Source of the DNA: Anaerocolumna sedimenticola
GTDB lineage: Bacteria > Bacillota > Clostridia > Lachnospirales > Lachnospiraceae
Assembly (NCBI RefSeq): GCF_009931695.1
Contig: NZ_CP048000.1
Span: 4,482,501-4,546,500 of the forward strand
Length of the DNA: 64,000 nt
Direction: 5' to 3'
This document shows, in pieces, positions 28,390 through 38,108 of the stretch. The notes under the pieces were generated by a model, which saw only the letters and a list, made by a program, of their open reading frames with translations, made no database searches and was not told where the DNA came from. Made by a program: the position numbers and the translations under genes. Position 1 is the stretch's first letter. The number at the start of each line of letters is the position of its first letter.

Positions 28390-29705
28390 TTAATTACCGG
28401 CAGGTCTGGCATCAAAAGTTACGTTAATTGTCTTATCAACATATTTTCCGTCTTCTAAAGATTTGACTACTACCGTACCGTTTGTATCTGCTTTGGTATA
28501 TCCCAATACTTCCTGTAAATCAGCCATTGTTTTAATCGTTATATTATTTACTGAAATAATAATATCTCCAACTTTTATACCCGCTTTTTTGGCAGCGGAA
28601 CCTTCTTTTAATTCACCCACATAAACACCAACCGGCATATTGAATCTCTGGGAATAATCATCGGTAACATCTTTTCCGGCAATTCCTAAATATGCTTTCT
28701 CTTTATCCGTTAATACCGTTCTGTTCATTAATTCATTAATAACCGGAATGGCATCGGAGATAGGAATCGCATAACCAACACTTTCAACATTGTCATCTAC
28801 GTATTTCACAGAGTTAATACCGATTACTTCACCCTTAGAGTTAAGCAATGCGCCGCCGCTGTTACCGGGATTAATCGCTGCATCTGTTTGTAACACTTTT
28901 AAAGTGACACCATCAACGGTTACTTCACGATCTAAAGCACTGACATAACCAACCGTTATGGATTGGCCATAACCTAACGCATTACCGATTGCAATTGCCA
29001 TCTCGCCCAATTTTACAGATTTGGAATCACCTAAGGTTGCAATTTTAATCTTATCTATGGTTCCTTCTTTTAAATCTGAGAGTTTTACTGATACGACAGC
29101 TAAATCATTACTTGGCTCCGTACCTTTTATCGTAGCCGATGCTGTTGTATTATCTGCAAATACGATATTAACGGTTTTAGCATTTGCTACAACGTGGTTA
29201 TTGGTTGCAATTAATATTTCATTTTCATTCTGTCCAATTATAATACCTGAACCGCTGCCCTGTACATCTTCGCTGTATTGTCTGCCGAAAAAGTCACTGG
29301 TCACATCATTCACTGTTGAATTAATCGCTACAATGGATGGCATTACATTCTCTACTACAGTAGAAACATCCCCTGATGAATTACTCTTTGTGTTTCCTGT
29401 TTCCACTGCAACAACGCCATCAGCCCCCCTTTACTATTATCACCGGCACTGTTAACGATCTGTCCTTTTGAATTATTCAGGCCTGATAATGCATAATAGC
29501 CCTGGAATGAAGCTCCTGCCACTAAGCCGAATACTGCCGCTGATACAACTATTTTTGATAGATTTTTTAAAAATTTATGTTTTTTCTTCGGTTTTACATC
29601 GGAGATTATTACATTACTTTCAATAATATCTCTGTTGTTATTGGATGTAAAATCATTATTATTTTCATTATCATTAAATTGGTTATTAAAAAAGTTATCG
29701 TTCAT
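28390..29705 (-). pseudogene. htrA: HtrA/DegP-like serine protease, frameshifted in a G tract
   Basis: Membrane-anchored quality-control protease. The N-terminal part (29705-29430) has an Asn-rich cytosolic stretch and one membrane segment (about residues 52-75). The protease domain shows the triad His (NNHVV), Asp (SNDLAVV) and Ser (NPGNSGGALL), followed by a PDZ domain at about the last 95 residues. The two parts are in different frames. Six G's (29424-29429, minus strand) replace the seven needed to read ...SKGGADGVVAVETG. A one-base sequence error, a real mutation, or slippage at the tract are all possible. Start chosen at 29705 with GGAG upstream. Confidence 0.85.
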
Positions 29706-29721
29706 AGTTATTACTCCTTTC

Positions 29722-29782
29722 AAACTTTAGTTATTATATTTTGTCATTCAATATTTGTTTCTTTATTTTATAACTAAAGTTT
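29722..29782 (-). promoter_or_regulatory. 13-bp inverted repeat directly before the htrA ribosome-binding site
   Basis: AAACTTTAGTTAT (29722-29734) and ATAACTAAAGTTT (29770-29782) are perfectly complementary around a 35-nt AT-rich loop. On the minus strand the second arm ends two bases before GAAAGGAG. It could be an operator or an RNA stem affecting translation of this stress protease. Confidence 0.5.
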
Positions 29783-29834
29783 AACAAGAAATTATGTCTA
29801 CTTTGTGATTACTATTTGAAAATTGTATGAAGCA

Positions 29835-30971
29835 TTAAATCGATTTATAGTTTCCTAATATTTTTAAACTCATGGCTTCTTCCTGAATTCCGAACAATGC
29901 ATTTTTTACACCTGCTTCATTTAAATTTCCTTCAAAATCTACAAAAAAACGATATTCAAAAACTTTTCCCTCCAGGGGCCTGGATTCAATTTTCGTCATA
30001 TTTAAATTATTATAAATAAAGTGAGAGAGCATATTATAAAGTGTTCCGCTCTCATGAGGCAATTCAAAGCAGATGCTTATTTTATTGGCATCTTTTCTAT
30101 ACTTTTTATCTCTTGAAATGATTATAAAGCGGGTTGAATTAGAATCCTCATGGTTAATTGCTTCTTCTAATATCTGAAGCCCATAATAAGCCGCAGCCTG
30201 TTTACTTGCAATGGCACCCTGAGTCATATCCTTATCTTCCAGTACTTTCTTAGCGCTGTCTGCCGTGCTGGTACACTCTACAGGTTTCATAAGCGGATGG
30301 CGTTCTATGTATTTCGAACACTGCATAAGGCCCTGTGGATGAGAATAAATTGTACGAATATCATTAATTTCAGCTCCGTGGAGTCCTAAAAGTGCATGCT
30401 GGATTTTTACAACATGTTCTCCTATAATAGAATTATCAAATTCTACAAGTAAGTCATAAATGTCGGAGATTCCGCCGGTAGAAGTGTTTTCAATGGGAAG
30501 AACACCATAATCTGCTTCTCCCTCTTTGATAGCCTGCATAACTTTTTTAAAAGACGGAGCGTAACTACGGCTGATATTCGATCCAAAATACTCTTCCATA
30601 GCCTGTTCCGTATAGGAACCCCTTACACCAAAACAAACAACTTTTGTATTCTGATCTACGGGAAGACTTTGAAGCTCAGTAAATGGGTGTCTAAAACTTC
30701 CTTCACTGATTAATCCGTATTGCAATTTACGGCTCATTGATATTATCTGTGTAAATAACTCCTGGATGCCGTGGCTGTTATAGTCGTTGCTTGCCATTCC
30801 TTTTAAAACACGTAGTTTTTCCTGTTCCCTTTCTTTATCGAAAACCTTTTTACCAGTCTGAATTTTATATTCCGCAACATCTTTTACTAATTGCATCCGA
30901 TATTCAAACAAATCTACTATTTGTTTATCTACCTTATCAATTTCATCCCTGCTCTGTTGTAAATCAATCAT
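29835..30971 (-). CDS. pheA: Bifunctional chorismate mutase / prephenate dehydratase
   Basis: Makes phenylpyruvate from chorismate. The AroQ-type chorismate mutase domain covers about residues 1-85 (DEIDKVDKQIVDLFEYRM). The dehydratase domain runs from about 110 to 285 (VCFGVRGSYTEQAM, and the catalytic TRF in NSTRFIIIS). A C-terminal ACT domain for phenylalanine feedback includes ESRPLEGKVFEYRFFVDFEG. The mutase-dehydratase fusion is common in Clostridia. A consensus promoter lies about 105 bp upstream, with a terminator-like stem in the leader. Confidence 0.94.
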   Translation of the reverse strand: MIDLQQSRDEIDKVDKQIVDLFEYRMQLVKDVAEYKIQTGKKVFDKEREQEKLRVLKGMASNDYNSHGIQELFTQIISMSRKLQYGLISEGSFRHPFTELQSLPVDQNTKVVCFGVRGSYTEQAMEEYFGSNISRSYAPSFKKVMQAIKEGEADYGVLPIENTSTGGISDIYDLLVEFDNSIIGEHVVKIQHALLGLHGAEINDIRTIYSHPQGLMQCSKYIERHPLMKPVECTSTADSAKKVLEDKDMTQGAIASKQAAAYYGLQILEEAINHEDSNSTRFIIISRDKKYRKDANKISICFELPHESGTLYNMLSHFIYNNLNMTKIESRPLEGKVFEYRFFVDFEGNLNEAGVKNALFGIQEEAMSLKILGNYKSI

Positions 30972-31024
30972 ATAAACCTCTTTCTTGGTACTTTCCTATT
31001 AATTGTTCGGATTTAAGTAAATGA

Positions 31025-31057
31025 AAAAAACCGCTGCCTTTATCACTTTATTCGGTT
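31025..31057 (-). terminator. Terminator-like stem in the pheA leader
   Basis: On the minus strand AAACCG ... CGGTTTTTTT lies between the pheA promoter and start codon. The stem is only 6 bp around a 19-nt loop, but it ends in seven T's, as expected for attenuation. No leader peptide or antiterminator was recognised. Confidence 0.4.
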
Positions 31058-31076
31058 TGTATTTAATTCTACACAA

Positions 31077-31106
31077 ATTATATAACACTTTGGTGTACGA
31101 ATGCAA
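31077..31106 (-). promoter_or_regulatory. SigA-type promoter of pheA
   Basis: Minus strand: TTGCAT (31106-31101), an 18-bp spacer, TATAAT (31082-31077). The start of transcription would give a leader of about 100 nt. Confidence 0.65.
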
Positions 31107-31223
31107 TCCTTAAGAAGAATTCATTGCACAATATACATTATGGATTTATAATTAAACAAAGGAACTTTAATTATAGGTAAAGGTGGTAACACATCTGCCT
31201 GAAGATGTGTGATGGGTGGTGTT

Positions 31224-32255
31224 ATGAAACTTAATAAAAAAATTATCAGTGTTTTTATTATCATTATTATAACAGGCAGTATCTTTTTATTTTATCGAAA
31301 TTCCATAAAAACAAAATATATTGCTGACAAGGCTTATGGCAATACATCCGGTAATCTGTTTAACGGAGGATTATTCTGCGAATATAACGACCGAATATAT
31401 TTTAGTAATTTAAAAGATGACGGTACTTTATATTCCATGGATTTGGACATGCTTAATTTTAAAAAGATTAGTAATGACAGAGCAGAATACATTAATGCAA
31501 CCGGCAGTTATATTTACTATTCCCGTATGAATCATAAAAAGGAAAAGAGCAAACCAAGTGTATTTGCTTTTAGAAATGCGGGTTTATACCGTATTAATTT
31601 AAACGGCAGAAATACAAAAAGTTTAAACGATAATCCCAGCGGTTTATTAAATGTGTATGGCAATAACGTATATTATCAGCATTATACGAACGAAGACGGT
31701 TTAAAATTTTATAAAGTAGGAATAGACGGATCCGGGGAAAAGAAATTATCAGATGAAGGAATCCTCCCTATGACTATAGATGATTCTGTTTTATATTACA
31801 GCGGAACTAAGAAAGATCATTACCTCTATTCCATGAATTTAAAAAACGGCAGTATATCTACCGTTTTTGAAGGAGAATGTTATGCTCCGATTTTAATTAA
31901 AGCTAATCAAAATTACATTTATTTTATGTCGGTTTCAGATAACTATTCCATAAATCGTATGGGTTTAAACGGCGGTCATAAAACTCTAGTTTTAAATGAA
32001 AGATGCAGTACTTACAATATTTCGGAAGATGGCAGATTTTTATACTATCAGGTTGATAACAATAAAAATAACCATATCGGAGTAATGGACCTTAATACAG
32101 GTAAATCCCAGAACATAATGGAGGGGAATTTTAAAAACATACATATTGCAGGAAATAAAGTATTTTTTAATGATTTTAATGAAAAAGTGTCCTATTATAT
32201 ACCTGTTGGTCTGAATAATACTGTTTCCGTTTTTCAGCCGCCTGCGCTAGATTAA
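31224..32255 (+). CDS. DUF5050-type membrane-anchored beta-propeller-like protein
   Basis: A basic N-terminus (MKLNKKIIS) and membrane segment (about residues 7-23) are followed by an extracytoplasmic region. Short repeats with YYSxxxxxxxLYSMNL/LYRINLNG character, as in YSGTKKDHYLYSMNLKNG, are typical of DUF5050 beta-propeller-like domains. The function of this family is unknown. I start at 31224 with GGGTGG upstream; an ATG 12 nt earlier is also possible. The 3' end overlaps the converging folB-folK gene by 9 bp. Confidence 0.75.
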   Translation: MKLNKKIISVFIIIIITGSIFLFYRNSIKTKYIADKAYGNTSGNLFNGGLFCEYNDRIYFSNLKDDGTLYSMDLDMLNFKKISNDRAEYINATGSYIYYSRMNHKKEKSKPSVFAFRNAGLYRINLNGRNTKSLNDNPSGLLNVYGNNVYYQHYTNEDGLKFYKVGIDGSGEKKLSDEGILPMTIDDSVLYYSGTKKDHYLYSMNLKNGSISTVFEGECYAPILIKANQNYIYFMSVSDNYSINRMGLNGGHKTLVLNERCSTYNISEDGRFLYYQVDNNKNNHIGVMDLNTGKSQNIMEGNFKNIHIAGNKVFFNDFNEKVSYYIPVGLNNTVSVFQPPALD

Positions 32256-33059
32256 ATCCTGCAGTAATTGGTACGTTGTAGCTTTGTATATGGGATGAAT
32301 GTAATCGGGGGCAATTTCATACAGTGGTTTTAATACAAACTCCCGGTTTTTAATTTCCGGATGGGGAATAATTAAATTTTCAGTATTAATCACGATTTCA
32401 TCATAATAAAGAATATCCAGGTCTATCGTTCTCGGCCCCCAATGTATGATCCTCTCCCGTTTTAATTTTGCTTCAATTTCATGTATCAGCTCCAAAAGTT
32501 CAAAAGGGGTTCGAAGTGTTTGAATCTCAAGAGCACCATTTAAAAAATCATCCTGCTCTACCCCTCCAACCGGTGCGGTAACAATAAAATTTGAAACATT
32601 GGCTACTTTGCATAAATTATCTGCTTTTAATAGTTCTACGGCTGTTTTTAAGTTTTTTTCCTTATCACCAAGATTGGAACCAATGCTCAAATAAACCCGG
32701 TGCCATTCTCTCTCCATAACTACTGAAACCGTTTCTATGGGCAGTAAAATGGGTGCCCAGGGCTTTTTAACTTCCAGATTAACTTTCTCTATAAGAGGAA
32801 AATGAATTAATATCTCCCTTGCCAGATGTTCGGTTAATGTTTCAATTAATTTAAAAGTATACTTTTCCACTTCACGTTTTATAAAATGGCAGACCTCGCC
32901 ATAATTAACGGACCTTGATAAATCATCGTTACCGGAAGCTTTCGATAAATCGGCATATAGTATAACGGTAACTAAAAACTTTTGTCCTAGTACATTTTCT
33001 TCTTTATAAACACCATGATGTCCAAACACTTCAAGGTTGGTTATTCTTATCTGATCCAT
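32247..33059 (-). CDS. folK: Fused dihydroneopterin aldolase / HPPK (FolB-FolK)
   Basis: Two successive folate-synthesis activities in one chain. FolB is at residues 1-115: LEVFGHHGVYKEENVLGQKF with the YGEVCHFI and LTEHLAREI helices. It converts dihydroneopterin to the hydroxymethylpterin. FolK is at residues 118-270: VYLSIGSNLGDKEKNL at its start and RERIIHWGPRTIDLDILYYD around the ATP-site (quoted in part GPRTIDLDIL). It pyrophosphorylates that product. It is last in the fol operon, 73 bp after folP. Confidence 0.94.
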   Translation of the reverse strand: MDQIRITNLEVFGHHGVYKEENVLGQKFLVTVILYADLSKASGNDDLSRSVNYGEVCHFIKREVEKYTFKLIETLTEHLAREILIHFPLIEKVNLEVKKPWAPILLPIETVSVVMEREWHRVYLSIGSNLGDKEKNLKTAVELLKADNLCKVANVSNFIVTAPVGGVEQDDFLNGALEIQTLRTPFELLELIHEIEAKLKRERIIHWGPRTIDLDILYYDEIVINTENLIIPHPEIKNREFVLKPLYEIAPDYIHPIYKATTYQLLQDLI

Positions 33060-33132
33060 ACTAAACCCCTTTCAAACTTTGCGATATGGCCGCCATACGA
33101 CACGAATAAGAAACTGAAAAACAGTTTCTTTC

Positions 33133-33948
33133 TTATACCTTCTGTTCCTTACGTATAGCTTCCGTCATTTTTACTGCTCGGTAATTCGGTAATACATCAT
33201 GAACCCTTATAAAACTGCAACCTTTTAATACTCCAATAACCGTAGTTGCAATAGTACCCTCCAGCCGTTGTTCGGGCGGTAAATCCAGGGTAAGGCCTAT
33301 CACTGATTTTCTTGAAGTACCTAATAAAATGGGAAGTTCTAACCGGTGCAGTTCCTCAAGATGGTTCAATAACGTAAGATTCATCTCATAAGTCTTAGCG
33401 AAACCGATACCGGGATCGATAATAAATTTCTCCTGTTTGATACCCGCTGAAAGCCCGATTCGAATACTATCCTCTAAATCTGAGATGACATCTTCCAGAT
33501 AATTCTCATAAATAGCTACTTTTCTATTATGCGTAACACAGACAGGAACATCATAACTTCGGATGATTTCAGCCATATTACTGTCATATTTCAATCCCCA
33601 TATATCATTTACAAGATCTGCTCCTGCTTCTATGGCTGCTTTAGCAACTTTACTTTTATAAGTATCAATAGAAACGGGTATATTAAATTGTTTTTTTATT
33701 TCTTTAATTACCGGAACAACCCGGCGGATTTCTTCCTCATCCGTTATCTGTGTAAAATTGGGCCTTGTAGATTCGCCGCCTACGTCGATAATATGTGCAC
33801 CTTCGGCTACCATTTTCTGTGTTTGCTTCATTGCTTCCATAACACTATTATATTTGCCTCCGTCAGAGAAAGAATCCGGAGTAACATTTAATATCCCCAT
33901 AATATAGGTTTGTTCTTTCAGATCAAAATTTTTATTTCCTATTTTCAT
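33133..33948 (-). CDS. folP: Dihydropteroate synthase
   Basis: Joins hydroxymethyldihydropterin diphosphate with p-aminobenzoate; it is the sulfonamide target. The pterin-site motifs MGILNVTPDSFSDGGKY, DVGGESTRP and DPGIGFAKT are present, and the C-terminal IRVHDVLPNYRAVKM matches the family. I start at 33948 (MKIGNKNF), with GAGGTG upstream, because the longer frame adds 21 residues without family similarity. Confidence 0.95.
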   Translation of the reverse strand: MKIGNKNFDLKEQTYIMGILNVTPDSFSDGGKYNSVMEAMKQTQKMVAEGAHIIDVGGESTRPNFTQITDEEEIRRVVPVIKEIKKQFNIPVSIDTYKSKVAKAAIEAGADLVNDIWGLKYDSNMAEIIRSYDVPVCVTHNRKVAIYENYLEDVISDLEDSIRIGLSAGIKQEKFIIDPGIGFAKTYEMNLTLLNHLEELHRLELPILLGTSRKSVIGLTLDLPPEQRLEGTIATTVIGVLKGCSFIRVHDVLPNYRAVKMTEAIRKEQKV

Positions 33949-34068
33949 AATACACCTCATGCATTTCGCAAGTTTACCCCCGAAACTGCCCAAATTGATA
34001 GTGAAATACATTCTCTCCTGTAATCAAACGAAAGAAATCCTGCATAATATCGGGTGACAATTTATTGC

Positions 34069-34620
34069 TTATTTTAACAGTTGAAAAAATGAATTTCTCA
34101 GCTCTGTGTTATTTTCAAAAACTCCTCTGCCAAGTAAAGTAGTCGTTAAAGTTCCGGGCTTTTTTACTCCTCGCATTGTCATGCACATATGCTCTGCTTC
34201 CAATAATACAATCACTCCTTTTGGTTTAAGGTATTTCATAATATCATCTGCAATCTGTGCGGTCAGTTGTTCCTGTATCTGCGGCCTGCGTGCATAAGTA
34301 TCCACCGTTCTTGCCAGTTTACTAAGTCCTAATACTCTACCGTCAGGTATATATCCAATATGTGCTTTCCCGTAAAACGGCAGTAAATGATGTTCACAGA
34401 CGGAATAAAATGTAATATCCTTTTCAATAATAATTTCATTATTTACGGCATTAAAAGTTCTGGACAGAAATTCTCCCGCATCCTGATTCAGTCCGCCGAA
34501 TATTTCTTTACACATCGCTGCTATCCTCTTCGGTGTATCAGTAAGACCTTCTCTATGAATATCCTCGCCGATTCCCTCTAAAAACAGCTTAACTGCTTCT
34601 TCTATTTTTTTGTCATCCAT
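34069..34620 (-). CDS. folE: GTP cyclohydrolase I
   Basis: First step of folate synthesis, converting GTP to dihydroneopterin triphosphate. The zinc and substrate motifs are [20 protein letters not shown] (Cys and two His ligands) and the later [17 protein letters not shown] with the second zinc Cys. Length 183 residues is normal. It lies 20 bp after folC. Confidence 0.96.
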   Translation of the reverse strand: MDDKKIEEAVKLFLEGIGEDIHREGLTDTPKRIAAMCKEIFGGLNQDAGEFLSRTFNAVNNEIIIEKDITFYSVCEHHLLPFYGKAHIGYIPDGRVLGLSKLARTVDTYARRPQIQEQLTAQIADDIMKYLKPKGVIVLLEAEHMCMTMRGVKKPGTLTTTLLGRGVFENNTELRNSFFQLLK

Positions 34621-34639
34621 AAAAGTCCTCCTTGTACAG

Positions 34640-35965
34640 CTATGGCAATGCCACTCCTAGTGCATCGTAAATCTCATTTAGATAGGATAAAGAACCAAAA
34701 GCAATTATAACGTCTTCTTCACCTGCTGTTTCGTAAGCTAGTTTAACAGCCTGCAAAACAGTCCCTGCAATGACAACCTGGCTGTTATGTTTTAAAGCAG
34801 TTTGGGCTAACTTTTCAGCCGGTAAACCGCGTATCGTATTCGGTGTAATTGTATATATTTTGACTGCATATTTCCCTGTATGTCTTAATACGGCATCATA
34901 ATCTTTGTCTGCCAGAACACCCATAATAAAAATAATTCTCTTACCTTCAAAGTAATGTTTTATATTTTGTGCCAACGAAGCAGCTGCATCCTCATTATGA
35001 GCGCCATCAATAATAAAATATGGTTTCTTTTTAATAACTTCAAAACGCCCCCGCCAATAAGTCTGTTCTAAACCGTTATAAATATTTTTATCGGTAATGG
35101 AATATCCAAGGTTCCTTAAATTTACGGCGGTTAATACTGCTATGATTGCATTCTTAACCTGGTTTTCTCCTAATAAGCTTATTTTTAAATGTTTAAAACT
35201 CTCATAGGAAAATATGGTTTCTTCTATATTTTGTGTTTCTATCATAATTTTATTAAAATCAGCTTCTGTTAAAACAGAATGATTTTTCCTGCAGACGAAT
35301 TCTATTACCTTTTTAGCTTCCGGCTCCTGATCATAGGAAATAACCGGTATTCCTTCTTTTATAATTCCTGCTTTTTCTTCTGCTATCTTTTCTAAGGTAT
35401 TCCCTAAGATATGCATATGATCCATACTGATGGAAGTTATCACCGCACACTCTGTTGTTGTGATAACATTGGTGGCATCAAGCCTGCCTCCTAAACCAAC
35501 TTCCAGTACTACCACATCACATTTTTCCTTTACGAAATGCAGCATGGCCATAGCAGTTTCAATTTCAAATACCGTAGGATGTGGTAGACCTTCGTTTGTC
35601 ATCATCCAGCATATCTCTTTTATACGATCAATATATTCGGCAACTTCATTACTTTTGATAAATGTAGTTTGTACCGATGAGTTCTCCTGCATATGTTTAT
35701 CCGAAAAGGTTATTTGTATTTTCTCAAAATAGCTGAATACGGAAGGAGAGATATAACGTCCCGCCAGATATCCTGCAGAGGCCAGTATATTGGCTATATA
35801 AGCAGCCGTTGAGCCTTTGCCGTTGGTTCCCGCTATATGAACAAATTTCAGCTTATCCTGAGGATTGCCTAACCTTCTTAGCAAATTTCTCATATTATCC
35901 AGACCTAATACACTGCCATACTGCTCGGATGATTTTATAAAACTTAAAGCCTCTTCATATGTCAT
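34640..35965 (-). CDS. folC: Bifunctional folylpolyglutamate / dihydrofolate synthase
   Basis: Mur-ligase-like enzyme adding glutamate to folates. The ATP loop is [19 protein letters not shown] near residue 43; [13 protein letters not shown] near 155 and the C-terminal DGAHNEDAA near 320 match the family. I start at 35965 with AGGTG six bases upstream; the frame opens nine bases earlier at GTG inside that site. It begins only a few bases after the methyltransferase stop, so the two are in one operon. Confidence 0.94.
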   Translation of the reverse strand: MTYEEALSFIKSSEQYGSVLGLDNMRNLLRRLGNPQDKLKFVHIAGTNGKGSTAAYIANILASAGYLAGRYISPSVFSYFEKIQITFSDKHMQENSSVQTTFIKSNEVAEYIDRIKEICWMMTNEGLPHPTVFEIETAMAMLHFVKEKCDVVVLEVGLGGRLDATNVITTTECAVITSISMDHMHILGNTLEKIAEEKAGIIKEGIPVISYDQEPEAKKVIEFVCRKNHSVLTEADFNKIMIETQNIEETIFSYESFKHLKISLLGENQVKNAIIAVLTAVNLRNLGYSITDKNIYNGLEQTYWRGRFEVIKKKPYFIIDGAHNEDAAASLAQNIKHYFEGKRIIFIMGVLADKDYDAVLRHTGKYAVKIYTITPNTIRGLPAEKLAQTALKHNSQVVIAGTVLQAVKLAYETAGEEDVIIAFGSLSYLNEIYDALGVALP

Positions 35966-35974
35966 GGCTGTCAC

Positions 35975-37177
35975 CTATCTTTCCTCGCATATCTGGAAAA
36001 TAAAGAATTTTAAATAATAGGATTCATCGGCTGCCCAAAGTATCGGATGATCCGGTGCCTGGGTTCTGTATTCCACCTGTCTTAATCTTTTTCTTGTATT
36101 TCTGGCGGCCTGTCCAACCGTTTCTGAAAATAATTCCGGTGTCATAAAATGGGAACAGGAGCAGGTAGCTAAATACCCTCCGTCTTTAATTAATTTCATA
36201 GCTCTAAGATTGATTTCACGGTATCCTTTGATTGCATTTTTTATGGAATTTCTTGATTTTGTAAATGCGGGCGGATCCAGGATTATTACATCAAATTTTC
36301 TATTTTGTTTTTCTAATTCCGGTAATAATTTAAATACATCCCCACATTTAAAGTGAACGATATCCTGTAACCCGTTTAAGACTGCATTTTCTTCGGCTTG
36401 TAAAATCCCAAGCTCCGAAGCATCCACACCAAGTACACTTTTGGCACCGGCCAAACCGGCATTTAAAGCAAAGGAACCGGTATGGGTAAAGCAATCTAAT
36501 ACCTCGGCTCCCTGACAAATTTTTTTTATCGCTTCCCTGTTATATTTTTGATCAAGGAAAAAGCCTGTTTTCTGGCCTTCTTCCACATCAACCATATATT
36601 TTACACCATTTTCAACTATCTGGACTTTTGTATCAAATGGTTCACCGAGGAAACCTTTTATCCGTTCCATTCCTTCATTACTTCTTACTTTGGCGTCACT
36701 TCTTTCATAAACACCTCGGATATTAATACCATCCTCTTTCAGACAGTCTTTTAGCAACTCCACAATGGTATTTTTCATACGATCAATTCCAAGCGCCAGC
36801 GACTGTACCACTAAAATATCGGCAAACTTATCTATAACAATTCCAGGCAGAAAATCAGCTTCTCCGAAGATAATTCTGCAGCTGCTGGTATCCACGGTTT
36901 TTTTTCTGTATTCCCATGCGTTTTTTACCCTGTTCTTGAGAAACTCCGTATCAATCTCCTGTCCTTTGATTCTAGACATAATTCTAACAGTTATTTTGGA
37001 CTTGGTATTGATAAAACCGCTTCCCATATAATAATCGTCAAAATCATGGACATGTATAATATCACCATTTTCAAAATCACCTGTTATCGTATCTATTTCA
37101 TTATCATAAACCCACATACCGCCTGCTTTAAGGGTTCTTCCTTCCCCTTTTTTTAACTTTACGATTGCTTTCTCCAT
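35975..37177 (-). CDS. rlmI: Class I SAM-dependent rRNA methyltransferase (RlmI-like)
   Basis: 23S rRNA m5C methyltransferase of the RlmI type. An N-terminal PUA domain (about residues 1-75) precedes a RlmI-specific middle domain and the Rossmann methyltransferase core: LDCFTHTGSFALNAGLAGA, VIILDPPAFTKSR and the catalytic-Cys segment ATCSCSHFM. Target specificity is inferred from the family. It heads the folate operon behind a near-consensus promoter with a palindrome. Confidence 0.88.
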   Translation of the reverse strand: MEKAIVKLKKGEGRTLKAGGMWVYDNEIDTITGDFENGDIIHVHDFDDYYMGSGFINTKSKITVRIMSRIKGQEIDTEFLKNRVKNAWEYRKKTVDTSSCRIIFGEADFLPGIVIDKFADILVVQSLALGIDRMKNTIVELLKDCLKEDGINIRGVYERSDAKVRSNEGMERIKGFLGEPFDTKVQIVENGVKYMVDVEEGQKTGFFLDQKYNREAIKKICQGAEVLDCFTHTGSFALNAGLAGAKSVLGVDASELGILQAEENAVLNGLQDIVHFKCGDVFKLLPELEKQNRKFDVIILDPPAFTKSRNSIKNAIKGYREINLRAMKLIKDGGYLATCSCSHFMTPELFSETVGQAARNTRKRLRQVEYRTQAPDHPILWAADESYYLKFFIFQICEER

Positions 37178-37238
37178 TCGCTGTTTTTCTCCATTTTCTC
37201 ATAATTTCACTATTAAAACTCCATGTTCACAATCTCCC

Positions 37239-37286
37239 ATGGTATAATATCTGTCGATATTATACCATAGTAGGCAGGATTGTCAA
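37239..37286 (-). promoter_or_regulatory. Strong promoter with overlapping palindrome before the rlmI-fol operon
   Basis: Minus strand: TTGACA (37286-37281), a 16-bp spacer, TATAAT (37264-37259) with an extended TGG before it. A perfect 13-bp inverted repeat, ATGGTATAATATC / GATATTATACCAT (37239-37268), covers the -10 and start site, as an operator would. Confidence 0.7.
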
Positions 37287-37445
37287 CGCACCCTGGCTTT
37301 CCATCCAAGGTGTATGATTAAAAACATAATTTGTTAAAGCTTCGGCAATCCCGGAGTAGTGTATCCCGTTCCTGTCAGCTAAAACCGTAACACTATGTTA
37401 TAGATGCAGTGTATAGTTTTTCCATGATTCGTTTATACTAAATCC

Positions 37446-37844
37446 ATGAAAAAATGTTTTATAAGTAATTTTTTATTATGCGGCCTTAGCGGCTGGTGTA
37501 TGGAATGCTTTTGGACCGGACTTCATTCTGTTTTAACTCATAAGGATAAAACTTTGCTTTGCCGTACCTCTGTATGGATGTTTCCTATTTATGGTATGGC
37601 TGCTTTCCTAAATCCTGTTTGCAAAAAACTGAAAGACAAGAGTGCTCTTATAAGAGGAGGTGTTTATGCATTTTTTATCTTTATAGCAGAATTCTCAACC
37701 GGAAATCTGTTAAAAAAATTTGGAGCATGTCCCTGGGATTACAGTAATGCAAAACTAAATTATAAAGGATTAATCCGTCTTGATTATGCACCGGCATGGT
37801 TTTTAGTCGGATTATATTATGAGAAATTATTAAACCGGTCATAA
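37446..37844 (+). CDS. Putative ABC-transporter-type membrane protein (DUF1113 family)
   Basis: A 132-residue membrane protein with three or four hydrophobic segments. The ending with CPWDYSNAKLNYKGLIRLDYAPAWFLVGLYYE (recognised from CPWDYSN and the LDYAPAWF pattern) is the hallmark of a clostridial family often called putative ABC transporter permease. No transporter partner is nearby and the role is unknown. Confidence 0.75.
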   Translation: MKKCFISNFLLCGLSGWCMECFWTGLHSVLTHKDKTLLCRTSVWMFPIYGMAAFLNPVCKKLKDKSALIRGGVYAFFIFIAEFSTGNLLKKFGACPWDYSNAKLNYKGLIRLDYAPAWFLVGLYYEKLLNRS

Positions 37845-38063
37845 ATTAATTTATTATACAGGTTAAAAGCTGTTACAGAATCCTTAAAAGTATACACTTG
37901 TGTAAGAATATGCCGTTATATTTTGCAGTTACTTTGTACGAAGTATTTATTATTCCCAATACAAAAGTAATATAACCCATATTCCAGACACAAGTTTATT
38001 ACTGTTTTAAATTTTTTAGTTCGTCTATCTATAATATTAACGGTTTTCTTTCCATTCCTTTTC

Positions 38064-38072
38064 TGGTATAAT
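38064..38072 (+). promoter_or_regulatory. Extended -10 promoter of the HAD-GNAT gene
   Basis: TGGTATAAT lies 36 bp before the GTG start. No good -35 is seen, which fits an extended -10 promoter. Confidence 0.5.
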
Positions 38073-38108
38073 AGCTGCAAAATATTTGCATAACAGGAGG
38101 TAAACACA

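Noticed and set aside
31150..31223. AAAGGTGGTAACACATCTGCC followed by a perfect stem looked like a T-box antiterminator
   Set aside because: The match to the AAGGGTGGNACC core is partial, no specifier stem was found upstream, and the gene downstream (DUF5050) is not an amino-acid gene.
37916..38107. Minus-strand frame of 63 codons before the HAD-GNAT gene
   Set aside because: It covers the promoter region of the HAD-GNAT gene, has no ribosome-binding site and no similarity I recognise.
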